From contig CALXOZ010000012.1 of the NCBI GenBank assembly GCA_944390195.1, forward strand, positions 1 through 59,747: a DNA stretch of 59,747 nucleotides, given 5' to 3'. The notes beneath the pieces are model-generated. The model worked only from the letters and a program-made list of their open reading frames with translations. It was not told the DNA's origin and did no database searches. Of the stretch, positions 18,402 through 26,968 are shown in pieces (position 1 is the first letter of the stretch; each line of letters opens with the position of its first letter). The position numbers and the translations under genes are program-made. This DNA is from an uncultured Alphaproteobacteria bacterium (lineage in GTDB: Bacteria; Pseudomonadota; Alphaproteobacteria; CAAGCB01; CAG-977).

Positions 18402-18884
18402 TTACATATTATTTTCAGAATTTTCAAGGTTAAAAAATGAATGAACGACAATATTACCGGTTTTTATCCCCATTTTATCCGAAATACCCGCTTTTAATTC
18501 CAAAACCCCCTTCACCGATTGGTCGGAGCGGATTTCATCATGAGAAAAAGGAACAGTATTTTCAACGATTTGCACGATTTTTCCTGTTTCATCAATAAAA
18601 AGCATATCTAAAGACATCGGTGTATTTGCCATCCACATACTAGCTTTTCTTTTGACTGGGAATAAAAACAACATTCCTTCATCATCGTTCATTTGTGTCC
18701 GGTACATCAGCCCTCGAGCTCTTTTTTTGTCCGTATCCGCTATTTCAACATTCAAAACGACAGCCGGAGAATCTGCACGGTCGATACGAAGCGTTTGCTT
18801 TTCAAAGGTCAAAGGTGATTGTTCTTTTTCCGGCAGACAGGCGGTTACAAAAGCAATCAGAATAAAACACAAAAGTTTTTTCAT
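18402..18884 (-). CDS. DUF192 family lipoprotein
   Basis: A 160-residue lipoprotein: short signal peptide and lipobox FVTAC (Cys16), then a DUF192 domain (LNVEIADTDKKRARGLMYRTQMNDDEGMLFLF, MWMANTPMSLDMLFIDETGKIVQI, GVLELKAG). DUF192 proteins are small beta-rich extracytoplasmic proteins of unknown function. Start: ATG 18884 has GGAG six bases upstream; the longer frame to 18929 would read through the terminator hairpin of the gene before it. Ends 13 bases from tRNA-Pro. Confidence 0.88.
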   Translation of the reverse strand: MKKLLCFILIAFVTACLPEKEQSPLTFEKQTLRIDRADSPAVVLNVEIADTDKKRARGLMYRTQMNDDEGMLFLFPVKRKASMWMANTPMSLDMLFIDETGKIVQIVENTVPFSHDEIRSDQSVKGVLELKAGISDKMGIKTGNIVVHSFFNLENSENNM

Positions 18885-18897
18885 ATTCATCTCCATA

Positions 18898-18926
18898 AAA
18901 AAACGGGCATTTAACGCCCGTTTTTT
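18898..18926. terminator. Rho-independent terminator between the 19.8-kb gene and the DUF192 gene
   Basis: Stem AAAACGGGC / GCCCGTTTT with a 7-base loop and A/T runs on both sides; minus-strand T-run follows the hairpin. Confidence 0.8.
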
Positions 18927-18935
18927 CAACTATGT

Positions 18936-19856
18936 TTACTTACCAAAAGGCGAATAGGTTTTCATATCAATACGCTGATTTTGATCTTTTTGCGCATCAG
19001 GTTCTTTGACATTATTTTCGACAGCCGTTTTCGGATCGGTTTTATTTTCCTGCGCAGCTTCCGGATTCACCGCTTCTTTTGCAGGAACATCTTCCGCTTC
19101 AGGAATCAAAACTGCATCCGGAGCCGTAAGAATTGTTTTTTCCTCTTTCAGAGCAGGGGAATTCAACTTGATTTGTGTTTTACCGTCAACAGTCGTCAAA
19201 TCAACGGTCGGTTGATTTTGATAATCCAAGAAAGTCAACCCCGCATTGGAAGGTTGCGCTTTCAGAGCAACTGCGGATCCGACCGTTTCGGTTAAAGCCA
19301 GAACGGCAGAATCACCTGACATATCCAACGTGGAGGTCATACCGTCTATGACCACAGAAGAGTTACCTGTACTGACCATGTCAAAACTTGCCTCTCCTGA
19401 ACCAGTCAGCCCCAGATAGATGTTATTTTTCTTGGTATCATCCGTAATGGCAATCGAACGAATGGAATCCGTCAAGCCCATGCTGATTTTACCGGCATAA
19501 ACATCTGTCAAGGATAAAGTCGCATTTTTCCGGTCTACAGCGATAGCGGCAATCGGGTACTTATCCTTATGCATCATAGCGAAAGAAGTCGCTTCGTCAT
19601 CCGCCGTCCAAACCCCGCGTATGTTTCCGGCGGCATCTTTCAGCAAAAAGACTTCAGCTTCAACAACGACGGGAACGCCCGCTTCTTCTTTGGAGATTTC
19701 TTTAGCCGGTTGCTGTTGTTGAGCAAGAGCAGACAAATTCACTGTCGTTCCCGTCAATCCGACATAGGCCGCGAAGCACATCAATCCGACGACCGAATAT
19801 TGCAATGTGCGATATTTTTTTTCTAAATTTTGAATACGTAATTCCATTTCATTCAT
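18936..19856 (-). CDS. Membrane-anchored protein of unknown function with coiled-coil N-terminus
   Basis: A 306-residue protein that I do not recognise. ATG 19856 has GGAG with a 6-base spacer, so it is preferred to the ATG at 19868. It opens with a short heptad-like helix (EMELRIQNLEKKYRTLQYS), then one transmembrane segment (~residues 18-38). The exported part (~60-230) is rich in small beta-prone residues with recurring patterns such as VFLLKDAAGNIRGVW, AIAVDRKNATLSL, NNIYLGLTGSGEASFDM and SVVIDGMTSTLDMSGDSAVLALTE, suggesting a repetitive beta structure, and contains no cysteine. The tail is Ala/Glu/Asp/Lys-rich and disordered. It precedes the DUF192 gene but is separated from it by a terminator. 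Confidence 0.7.
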   Translation of the reverse strand: MNEMELRIQNLEKKYRTLQYSVVGLMCFAAYVGLTGTTVNLSALAQQQQPAKEISKEEAGVPVVVEAEVFLLKDAAGNIRGVWTADDEATSFAMMHKDKYPIAAIAVDRKNATLSLTDVYAGKISMGLTDSIRSIAITDDTKKNNIYLGLTGSGEASFDMVSTGNSSVVIDGMTSTLDMSGDSAVLALTETVGSAVALKAQPSNAGLTFLDYQNQPTVDLTTVDGKTQIKLNSPALKEEKTILTAPDAVLIPEAEDVPAKEAVNPEAAQENKTDPKTAVENNVKEPDAQKDQNQRIDMKTYSPFGK

Positions 19857-19869
19857 TGTCTGCTCCATA

Positions 19870-20540
19870 GGATAACAGGATTATTGGTCAATAATAAAAT
19901 CAGTTGGTATTAAAATAAAGGATAACTTGTTAATTATCTATGAAAATTTTATACAAGTGCTTTTATTTTTTCTGCAATCTGCATTTTCCGCCAATGTTTC
20001 AATCCATTTCGAAACGATAACTTTTAATTTTTTAATAGTAAAAATGCTTTGGACACTTTCAATAAAAAAACAGACTTGTAAAAAACGGGCTTATTCGAGT
20101 AAAAAAAATAAACATAACACTACAAGCTTTTTCATCAACAAATACCTCCGCCAAGACACCGGTTTATAACGTAAGCTGAGAATATAATGAATTTTTGTTC
20201 AAAACATGACTTTTATAAGCATGGGAAAATATTTTCTTTTAAAGAAAAAACAAGCCGCTTTTCTCTTTTCATCATAAGAACGCATATTCCAAGATTTTCG
20301 CGATTGCAAATATCGCTGAATCCCCTTTCATAGCAAGAACACAACAAATAACAGTCTGCAATATCTCAATTAAATCACCTTATTCTTTTTTCCACCGATC
20401 CCCCATTGGAAACAAAACCTGAAAACGGTATTTCGATTGAAAAAACTCTGATTTTCAGATAAAAGATATAAAGTGTATAATTTTATTTCGCTTTCATGTT
20501 AATCTGATAAAAAACAGTTAAAAGTTCATCAGGAAGAGGA
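19870..20540. other. 680-bp interval with no supported gene
   Basis: One open frame at 19927-20169 (+) gives a Phe/Lys/Ile-rich translation without a ribosome binding site. The part from about 20460 (TATAAAGTGTATAATTTTAT) is AT-rich and may contain the promoter of the 20551 gene. I see no RNA or repeat. Confidence 0.45.
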
Positions 20541-20550
20541 TCTTTTTTTT

Positions 20551-23490
20551 ATGGAAAATAATACAACCCCTACAAATTCAACCCCCACCCCTCATCCGGC
20601 AAAAGCCAAAACACCTTTGGTTAAACGCATAAAAATCCCCACCGTCCGCCCCGGTGAGGCAGCACCAGCGCAACAACCGGCTCCCGAAAACAATCAGGTG
20701 AAAAATAATACTCAAGAAAGTACGGAAAAACAGGAAACTCAAACAACAACTGAAATGCCCGTACAAAATATACAAGAGACACCTCATGAACAAGAGGCTC
20801 CCCACGAACCCGACTTGCCTCCGGAAGATGAACCGACTCCTTTAAAAACCCCTGCAACCCCAACTGTTACAGGGAAAAAGTCCTTACGCAAAAAACGTCA
20901 TAGCACAAATAACGCCCAATCCGATGAACAAAAAACGGATCAAGAAAAAACACTTAAAAATAAAATAAAATTATTCTTTTCCAAAAAATGGAACAGAAGA
21001 CTCTTTTTTATCACGTTGATATTTCTTATTGGGTACGGTTCTTATCTGGCCTTGCCTATAATAGCCCGAAAAAAGTTACCTGAAATTTTCGCCGAAAACG
21101 GTATTTCATTTAAAACATTCAAAGTTAAACAAATAACCTTTACAACAATCGAATTAACGCATCTGTCCGATAAAACGGGCTCTATGAACATTTCATCCAT
21201 AAAATTCAAGTATTCCTTGTTCGGATTGTTGTACCGCCGCACCCTTAAATCAATCGAATTGACAGGCGTTACAATCAAAGGGTACAGAAGAAATGACGGC
21301 ATTTCTTTAGGTGTCCTCAACAATCTGATCTATTCCCCCATCGAGTTTAAACAAGACAAGGTCTTCACCGTTAAATCATTGGACATAAAAAATGGTAACT
21401 TCATTCTTAGAAATGATATGCCTGTTAATGCAAACCAATCTGAAAACGAAAATGATGGAACTATTGTTGTTTCCTTTTCTTCCAAAGGTTCCTTTGAAGA
21501 AAAAGAACTGAATATGACCGTGTTCACCGACTATAATTCGTCAAAAGCCAGTTTTAAAACAAAGTCCGCTTTGAAAAAAACGGCTTCATCTTCAGAAATA
21601 ACAACAGAAATCACCGACGGAAAATTATTAAAAGACGAAAAGGAAACCGGAGCTATTACAGGTAATATGGCTGTTTCCGTCAACAATGGCGTCTTATCAA
21701 AAGGTGAAGCGGATCTGTTGTTATCATCTTCGGATCAAAAGCTGAATTTAAAAGCGGCTGTCATTCCCAAAGAAAAAAGCTTCGATATCACTGTCGATTT
21801 AAACCGTTCTTTTGAAAACTCTCAAGAAGCCAAAGGTAAATTCGGCGGAGACTTGTCTATAAAAGCTGACAATACGGTTATCAGCGGAACCTTTGAAAAA
21901 TTTGAAGGAACGCTTCCCCTAATCCTGAGTGCCAACACACTTACAAACGGGAAAATTGCCATCCAAGATATGAAAACAAAAATGGATTTGAAATTTGCGT
22001 GCAATAAAGGAGTATGCAATACAACTCTTCAAAACCCGATGACTCTTTCATTTTCCGGATTGCAGTATCTGGGGAATTTCAGGCAGATCAGAACGTTGGC
22101 TCCCTTAGAACTGACCGTCAATCCAAATCCTGACATCCCCTTCATGAAATCTGAAAAAGGCAATGTAACTTTCCATTTACCCGTAACACCGTTATCGACA
22201 CAAATCTTTATTGCTGATACGGTAAGCAACTCACAGGCTTCTTTAGCCCTGAACGAATTGACAGCAAACTTAACCTATAACGTCTTTTCAGGAAAACATC
22301 ACGCCGAAGCAACTTTCAATCAATCAAGCTTTGCAAACAACAACATTAACTTGACCGGAATACAAGGCTTTTCATCATTTAACAGCGGTTCTTTACCCGA
22401 TGTCCGCTTAAGGATACAAAATGCCTCTTTGGCTCAAGCCAATGTTTTGGCGGACTTTTCCGCAGACTTGCGTTTCCGTCCGATGAGCGCTTCTGAATTC
22501 GGCGTAGATGCCTCTATCGCTTTAAAGAACGGATTGGTTACGGCAAACGCAAACGGCTCTTACACCCTGCCGACACATGAATGGAATATGTACCTCGTCG
22601 TCCCCAAGTTCATTCTGTCCGATTCAGGAGTAAACTTTGAAACAGTAGCCCCATTCATGCTCAATTACCTGCCGAACACCACTACCGGAGGAATTGCCGC
22701 TAAAGGACGATTGAATGTTAAAAATGGTCAAGTAACCGGTCCTATGAACGTCTTGTTGGAAAACGTTTCAACAACATGGAAGGGAATCGGTGTCAATGCG
22801 TTAAACGGAGTCGTTACCCTGTCTTCCGTTCTGCCATTGGGTACACCAGAAAACCAACAGCTGTTCATAGGCAATTTCAATATTGGCGTTCCCATGCAAA
22901 ACGCATTGTTCAACTTCCAAATCTTCCCCAACAAAGGGGTGGAAATCGCAAACGCTCGTATGAAATATGCCAATGGACAGTTTAAAACCATAAAATCCTT
23001 CTACGTCCCTTATGAAGGAGAGGCTTCGCAGATCTTGTTTGAAGGCAGCGGAATAGATCTGGCTGTTGTAACAAACAATCTGACCTCATCCGCTTTGCAA
23101 GTCGACGGTATCATGAATTCCGAATGGAGATTATCGCTTGATGACGACAAACTGCTTGTCGAAGATGTCCTCTTTACATCAAAGCTGCCCGGAACATTGC
23201 ATTACTATCCGCCTAAAGCGATCAAAGAAAAAATGGATCCTGAAATGGCAACTTTCTTAAAAGACGTTATCGTCAAAAACATGGAAATACGCGCCAGCGG
23301 TGAATTAAACGGATTGATGGCTTTCACTGTATCAATCACAGGACATTCCCCTTTGGATGAAGAACAAAACGATCAAGAACTTTCTTTCGACTTTCAAGGA
23401 AGTCTGAGAAGTTTCCTGAAACAAAAAAACCATCCAATTGAAATTCCTTCGGATATCTTGTTAGCCATACAAGAATATACCAAAAAGTAA
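20551..23490 (+). CDS. YdbH / AsmA-like large envelope protein
   Basis: A 979-residue inner-membrane-anchored protein. Residues 1-~135 are a Pro/Glu/Gln-rich cytoplasmic region ending in a basic stretch; a transmembrane segment lies at ~150-170 (RLFFITLIFLIGYGSYLALP). The rest is predicted periplasmic and beta-rich, with AsmA/YdbH-type features: FAENGISFKTFKVKQITFTTIELTHLSD near the start, and a C-terminal segment (LTSSALQVDGIMNSEWRLSL..., SGELNGLMAFTVSITGHSPL) matching the YdbH/DctA-YdbH pattern. YdbH and relatives (TamB, AsmA) are bridge-like proteins implicated in phospholipid movement to the outer membrane. GGAAGAGG precedes the ATG. Family assignment is by pattern, not by search. Confidence 0.72.
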   Translation: MENNTTPTNSTPTPHPAKAKTPLVKRIKIPTVRPGEAAPAQQPAPENNQVKNNTQESTEKQETQTTTEMPVQNIQETPHEQEAPHEPDLPPEDEPTPLKTPATPTVTGKKSLRKKRHSTNNAQSDEQKTDQEKTLKNKIKLFFSKKWNRRLFFITLIFLIGYGSYLALPIIARKKLPEIFAENGISFKTFKVKQITFTTIELTHLSDKTGSMNISSIKFKYSLFGLLYRRTLKSIELTGVTIKGYRRNDGISLGVLNNLIYSPIEFKQDKVFTVKSLDIKNGNFILRNDMPVNANQSENENDGTIVVSFSSKGSFEEKELNMTVFTDYNSSKASFKTKSALKKTASSSEITTEITDGKLLKDEKETGAITGNMAVSVNNGVLSKGEADLLLSSSDQKLNLKAAVIPKEKSFDITVDLNRSFENSQEAKGKFGGDLSIKADNTVISGTFEKFEGTLPLILSANTLTNGKIAIQDMKTKMDLKFACNKGVCNTTLQNPMTLSFSGLQYLGNFRQIRTLAPLELTVNPNPDIPFMKSEKGNVTFHLPVTPLSTQIFIADTVSNSQASLALNELTANLTYNVFSGKHHAEATFNQSSFANNNINLTGIQGFSSFNSGSLPDVRLRIQNASLAQANVLADFSADLRFRPMSASEFGVDASIALKNGLVTANANGSYTLPTHEWNMYLVVPKFILSDSGVNFETVAPFMLNYLPNTTTGGIAAKGRLNVKNGQVTGPMNVLLENVSTTWKGIGVNALNGVVTLSSVLPLGTPENQQLFIGNFNIGVPMQNALFNFQIFPNKGVEIANARMKYANGQFKTIKSFYVPYEGEASQILFEGSGIDLAVVTNNLTSSALQVDGIMNSEWRLSLDDDKLLVEDVLFTSKLPGTLHYYPPKAIKEKMDPEMATFLKDVIVKNMEIRASGELNGLMAFTVSITGHSPLDEEQNDQELSFDFQGSLRSFLKQKNHPIEIPSDILLAIQEYTKK

Positions 23491-23503
23491 AAGGGGCGAA
23501 CCT

Positions 23504-25210
23504 ATGAAATTCGGGGAGTTTCCTGTCTATTCCGCACTGGGTGTCGAATTGACACATGATGTGAAATGTCAGGAAAAATCCCTGAAAAAAGGGCACATTC
23601 TGACCCCGACCGACATCGGATTACTTAAAAGCGCCGGCATAAAAACTGTTGTCGGCGCTATATTTGATTCTGAAGACATCCATCCTCAAACCGCCGCCGA
23701 CATCCTGTTAAAAGCTATCGCCGGAGATTTTTTACGTTACACCTTACCCGATGAAAACGGCTACAGCGAAATATTCGCGGATACGGACGGAGTTCTTGTC
23801 TTTGAACCAAGCAGAATGAACCGCTTCAATGCCCATTGCCAAAATATTTCTTTAATCTCGCTTCCCGCTTATTTACCTGTATTCAAAGGACAGTTCATTG
23901 CCAATCTGCGCTTGTACGGCCCCGCCATTCAAGCAGATCTTATAAATGAAGCCATTACAAAGATTTCAGGCAACGGAGCTTTATTAAAAATCGCCCCGTA
24001 CGCTTTTTGCAAAATCGCATTCATAAAAACATTCGTCTTTGACAATTTTGAACACAAACCTTTAAGCAAAGCCGAACTTGAAAGACGTTTCGGCATTTAT
24101 GGCTTTGATGTTATCTATCATAATCTCTGCGAATATAATTCGCTTGAAATCGAAAAGCACGTCCGTAACGCCATTGATTGCAAAGCTGAAGTCATTCTTG
24201 TGGAATGTCCGTTTCCCCCTTTGCATCAAGACGATGTCGTTGCCAAGGGTTTTAAAGAAGCGGCGGCAGATATCGACAGTATCTCATGGCCTTTGGATTC
24301 GGGGCTGTCTGTCGTCATTGCCCATAAAAACAATATCAAACTTTTGGGATACGCCGCCCATGACACCGATTTGCCAGCGTTCGATCGCTTAATCCGTTTT
24401 CTGGCAACAAAATCTTTGCCATCTTGTGATGTTTTTCCCTCTCTGGCTGTCAACGGCATCTCATTATCTCGTCTGGGGAAAAGAATTACTTCGGAACAAA
24501 TAAAAAAATCGGTTAATATCACTTCCTTGTCAAACAGTACGAAAATTGCCGTCGTCATTTTAGCGGCAGGGTCTTCCGGACGCATGGTCGGATCAAATAA
24601 ATTGCTTGAACCTTTAAACGGGTTGGCTATGGTTGAACATTCCGTACGTTCAGCATTGGCTTCCAAAGCGGATTACATTACGGTTGTAACCGGATACGAT
24701 GCCAAATTCATCGAAAAACGTCTGGAAAAATATGATGTTAAAATAGTGCGTAATCCCGATTTCATTTCAGGGGTTTTAGGGTCGATCCGTTTAGGGTTGG
24801 CCGTATTACCTCCTGATGTTATCGCTGCAATCGTCCTTCCCGCAGATATGCCCGCTTTTGATGCCGGATATATTGATCGTATGATCGACACTTTTAACAA
24901 TGCCACAACAAAACGTCCTCCTGTCGTAATGCCTTCATACAACGGTGTGCGTCATAACCCCGTGCTGTGGCCGAAAGACCTGTTTAAAGCGGTGAAAATC
25001 ATTCCCGAAGATTCTCATTGGTCTCCGGCTTTGATCGAACATTCCGATTATATCAAAGAGGTCGTTTTAAAAGACGATTTGGCTTTAACAGATATCAACA
25101 CAAAAGGTGATCTGGAAAAATATAAAGCCAGAACAGAAGCTGTGCTTGATGCGGAAAAAGATTTGCTCGCTTTGGAAAATGACTTCAGCGTCTTGGGAGA
25201 AAAAAGCTAG
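23504..25210 (+). CDS. Molybdopterin-binding / MobA-like nucleotidyltransferase fusion
   Basis: A 568-residue two-part protein. Residues 1 to ~330 resemble molybdopterin-binding (MoeA N-terminal/MoCF-type) sequences: GVELTHDVKCQEKSLKKGHILTPTDIGLLKSAGI, followed by a domain ending in HKNNIKLLGYAAH. Residues ~348-550 are an NTP_transf_3 (MobA/MocA-like) domain with VVILAAGSSGRMVGSNKLLEPL, VVTGYD, GVLGSIRLGLAVLPP and IVLPADMPAFD. Such fusions occur in alphaproteobacteria and are thought to make cytidylyl- or guanylyl-molybdopterin for hydroxylases of the xanthine dehydrogenase family, but the substrate is unproven. No molybdoenzyme is visible nearby. The gene starts 13 bases after the YdbH-like gene. 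Confidence 0.82.
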   Translation: MKFGEFPVYSALGVELTHDVKCQEKSLKKGHILTPTDIGLLKSAGIKTVVGAIFDSEDIHPQTAADILLKAIAGDFLRYTLPDENGYSEIFADTDGVLVFEPSRMNRFNAHCQNISLISLPAYLPVFKGQFIANLRLYGPAIQADLINEAITKISGNGALLKIAPYAFCKIAFIKTFVFDNFEHKPLSKAELERRFGIYGFDVIYHNLCEYNSLEIEKHVRNAIDCKAEVILVECPFPPLHQDDVVAKGFKEAAADIDSISWPLDSGLSVVIAHKNNIKLLGYAAHDTDLPAFDRLIRFLATKSLPSCDVFPSLAVNGISLSRLGKRITSEQIKKSVNITSLSNSTKIAVVILAAGSSGRMVGSNKLLEPLNGLAMVEHSVRSALASKADYITVVTGYDAKFIEKRLEKYDVKIVRNPDFISGVLGSIRLGLAVLPPDVIAAIVLPADMPAFDAGYIDRMIDTFNNATTKRPPVVMPSYNGVRHNPVLWPKDLFKAVKIIPEDSHWSPALIEHSDYIKEVVLKDDLALTDINTKGDLEKYKARTEAVLDAEKDLLALENDFSVLGEKS

Positions 25211-25235
25211 AAGGCGGTTTATTGAAAGGTTCTTC

Positions 25236-25568
25236 ATGTCTACGAAAAGTCAATTGGAAGCTGAACGGTTTCTTCATCGTGCTCTAAACTATTTAAAAAC
25301 AAATTTCCCTGAAAAAGCAGAGGACTTAAGCGAAAATATTCTAAAAGACAAGCTTATTTCGAGTTGTCAAACGGCTTGGAATTACGGCTTTGAAACACAA
25401 ATCGAAATGATGATGATTGTCGATTTTTTGTGGCGTTTGCCTGTGGAATACACAGGACAGGAAGAATATAAATGGATTGAAGAAATAATGAGCTCCAAAG
25501 ATATGGATAATAATACTAAAATCGATACTTTACATCACACTTTACAAGTGTTTAACGCATTAAAGTAA
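25236..25568 (+). CDS. Small helical protein of unknown function
   Basis: A 110-residue acidic, soluble, mostly helical protein (LEAERFLHRALNYLKTNFPEKAEDLSENILKD, FETQIEMMMIVDFLWRLPVEYTGQ, SSKDMDNNTKIDTLHHTLQVFNAL). I do not recognise the family. The frame is open upstream into the preceding gene but ATG 25236 follows AAAGG and gives a sensible start. It starts 25 bases after the nucleotidyltransferase gene and is probably cotranscribed. Confidence 0.6.
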   Translation: MSTKSQLEAERFLHRALNYLKTNFPEKAEDLSENILKDKLISSCQTAWNYGFETQIEMMMIVDFLWRLPVEYTGQEEYKWIEEIMSSKDMDNNTKIDTLHHTLQVFNALK

Positions 25569-25930
25569 AAAATTTTTTTGAAATTATTTGTTCAATTAAG
25601 CTGTCAACTTTTTCGCTTATTAAAATGAAGTCCATTTTTTATCATACAAATGATTTGTATGCAGATATCAAAAAACTATCAAAAACGCTTTATTTCCCGT
25701 ATATTTTTTAATTAAAATGGATCCATACCATAAGACGGTTTAAAGTCGAACAGGTACATGAGGAAAAAACTGATATTTCCCAAAACTTTTCCGAACAGTT
25801 TCGTTTAAAACGTCTTTATATAATTACCAGTCGGAACTTTCATTTTGAAACAAAAGACATTTTATCTTTTAACAAAGATCTTTTTAACTACAGCAATCTA
25901 GCCTCAAACACTTTAGTATGTTTTCGTATA
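25569..25930. other. AT-rich spacer with a 19-bp palindrome
   Basis: No gene is supported here. CATACAAAT-G-ATTTGTATG at 25643-25661 is a perfect inverted repeat that could be an operator or short hairpin. From 25931 the holC-derived tandem array begins. Confidence 0.5.
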
Positions 25931-26589
25931 AAAACAGATCGTAAAGGTCTTCCTAAAAACATCACTTCTTTTCCGGAACTTTTGACGTTTTCATTTCCCA
26001 CTTCCCATTATCGCCCTGTTACCAATAATAAGCTTCAAAACCAACTGCGACAACCGCTTTCCAAAACAGATCGTAAAGGTCTTCCTAAAAACATCACTTT
26101 TTTTCCGGAACCTTTGACGCTTTCATTTCCCACTTCCCATTATCGCCCTGTTACCAATAATAAGCTTCAAAACCAGCTACGACAACCGCTTTCCAAAACA
26201 GATCGTAAAGGTCTTCCTAAAAACATCACTTCTTTTCCGGAACCTTTGACGCTTTCATTTCCCACTTCCCATTATCGCCCTGTTGCCAATAATAAGCTTC
26301 AAAACCGGCTGCGACAACCGCTTTCCAAAACAGATCGTAAGGGTCTTCCTAAAAACATCACTTTTTTCCGGAACTTTTGACGTTTTCATTTCCCACTTCC
26401 CATTATCGCCCTGTTACCAATAATAAGCTTCGAAACCAACTGCGACAACCGCTTTCCAAAACAGATCGTAAAGGTCTTCCTAAAAACATCACTTTTTTTC
26501 CGGAACCTTTGACGCTTTCATTTCCCACCTTCCATTATCGCCCTGTTGCCAATAATAAGCTTCAAAACCAGCTGCGACAACCGCTTTCC
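25931..26589. repeat. Five-copy 132-bp tandem array copied from the holC 3' end
   Basis: Units start at 25931, 26063, 26195, 26327 and 26458 (period 132, one unit 131). The rightmost unit is the real 3' end of holC plus ~32 bases beyond its stop; the other four are copies of that stretch. On the minus strand each unit encodes the last ~32 residues of the chi subunit (KAVVA.GFEAYYW..., EMK.SKVPEKK), but most copies have TAA in place of the CAA after YYW, so they are not extra domains. Because 132 is a multiple of three, an open frame runs through the copies on the plus strand (25982-26380, 26377-26643), giving an artefactual 44-residue repeat protein. The units differ at only a few bases, so the expansion is recent. 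Confidence 0.93.
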
Positions 26590-26956
26590 AAAGCTGTCTT
26601 GCGTTTTGCAACGACGCATTATCTTGTCCGTCGAACAAATTAAAGCAACGTTCGAACGAACTGATTTCCTCCAATATGGCTCCGTCAAGCAACATGACAA
26701 ACTGCGCTTGATTCAGGTTTTCGTCTTGAGTCGTAATCAAAATTGGCTGATCTGCAACATCGGTGTCTTTATCAGAGCCATGCGGCAACCAGGAATCCGT
26801 TCTAAACGTCCATAATAAATTATTGACATATTCCGCCTTTTCCGGCAGTTCCGTTTTTATAAGCAATCTTTTCCCGCCGGCATACACTTTTTGAACTAAA
26901 GCTGGCACGATTTGATCAAAAGACAAATGTCTGAGATGGTAAAAATCAACCCGCAT
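26489..26956 (-). CDS. holC: DNA polymerase III chi subunit
   Basis: A 155-residue protein of the clamp-loader complex that contacts SSB. Family pattern is clear: VDFYHLRHLSFDQIVPALVQKVYAGGKRLLIKT, YVNNLLWTF, DSWLPHGSDKD, DQPILITT, GAILEEISSFERCFNLFDG and the C-terminal LWKAVVAAGFEAYYWQQGDNGRWEMK. ATG 26956 is used; an upstream TTG at 26965 is in frame. It is the last gene of a leftward run after the deg protease (12 bases away). Its 3' end lies inside the 132-bp tandem array and is the intact parent of the other copies. Confidence 0.92.
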   Translation of the reverse strand: MRVDFYHLRHLSFDQIVPALVQKVYAGGKRLLIKTELPEKAEYVNNLLWTFRTDSWLPHGSDKDTDVADQPILITTQDENLNQAQFVMLLDGAILEEISSFERCFNLFDGQDNASLQNARQLWKAVVAAGFEAYYWQQGDNGRWEMKASKVPEKK

Positions 26957-26968
26957 AAAGATCAACTT

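Noticed and set aside
25931-26589. Possible CRISPR array because of direct repeats.
   Set aside because: Units are 132 bp and homogeneous throughout, with no alternating repeat/spacer structure, and no cas genes nearby.
25982-26643. Plus-strand open frames that would encode a protein with 44-residue repeats.
   Set aside because: They are antisense to, and generated by, the 132-bp copies of the holC 3' end; no ribosome binding site and the period is simply a multiple of three.
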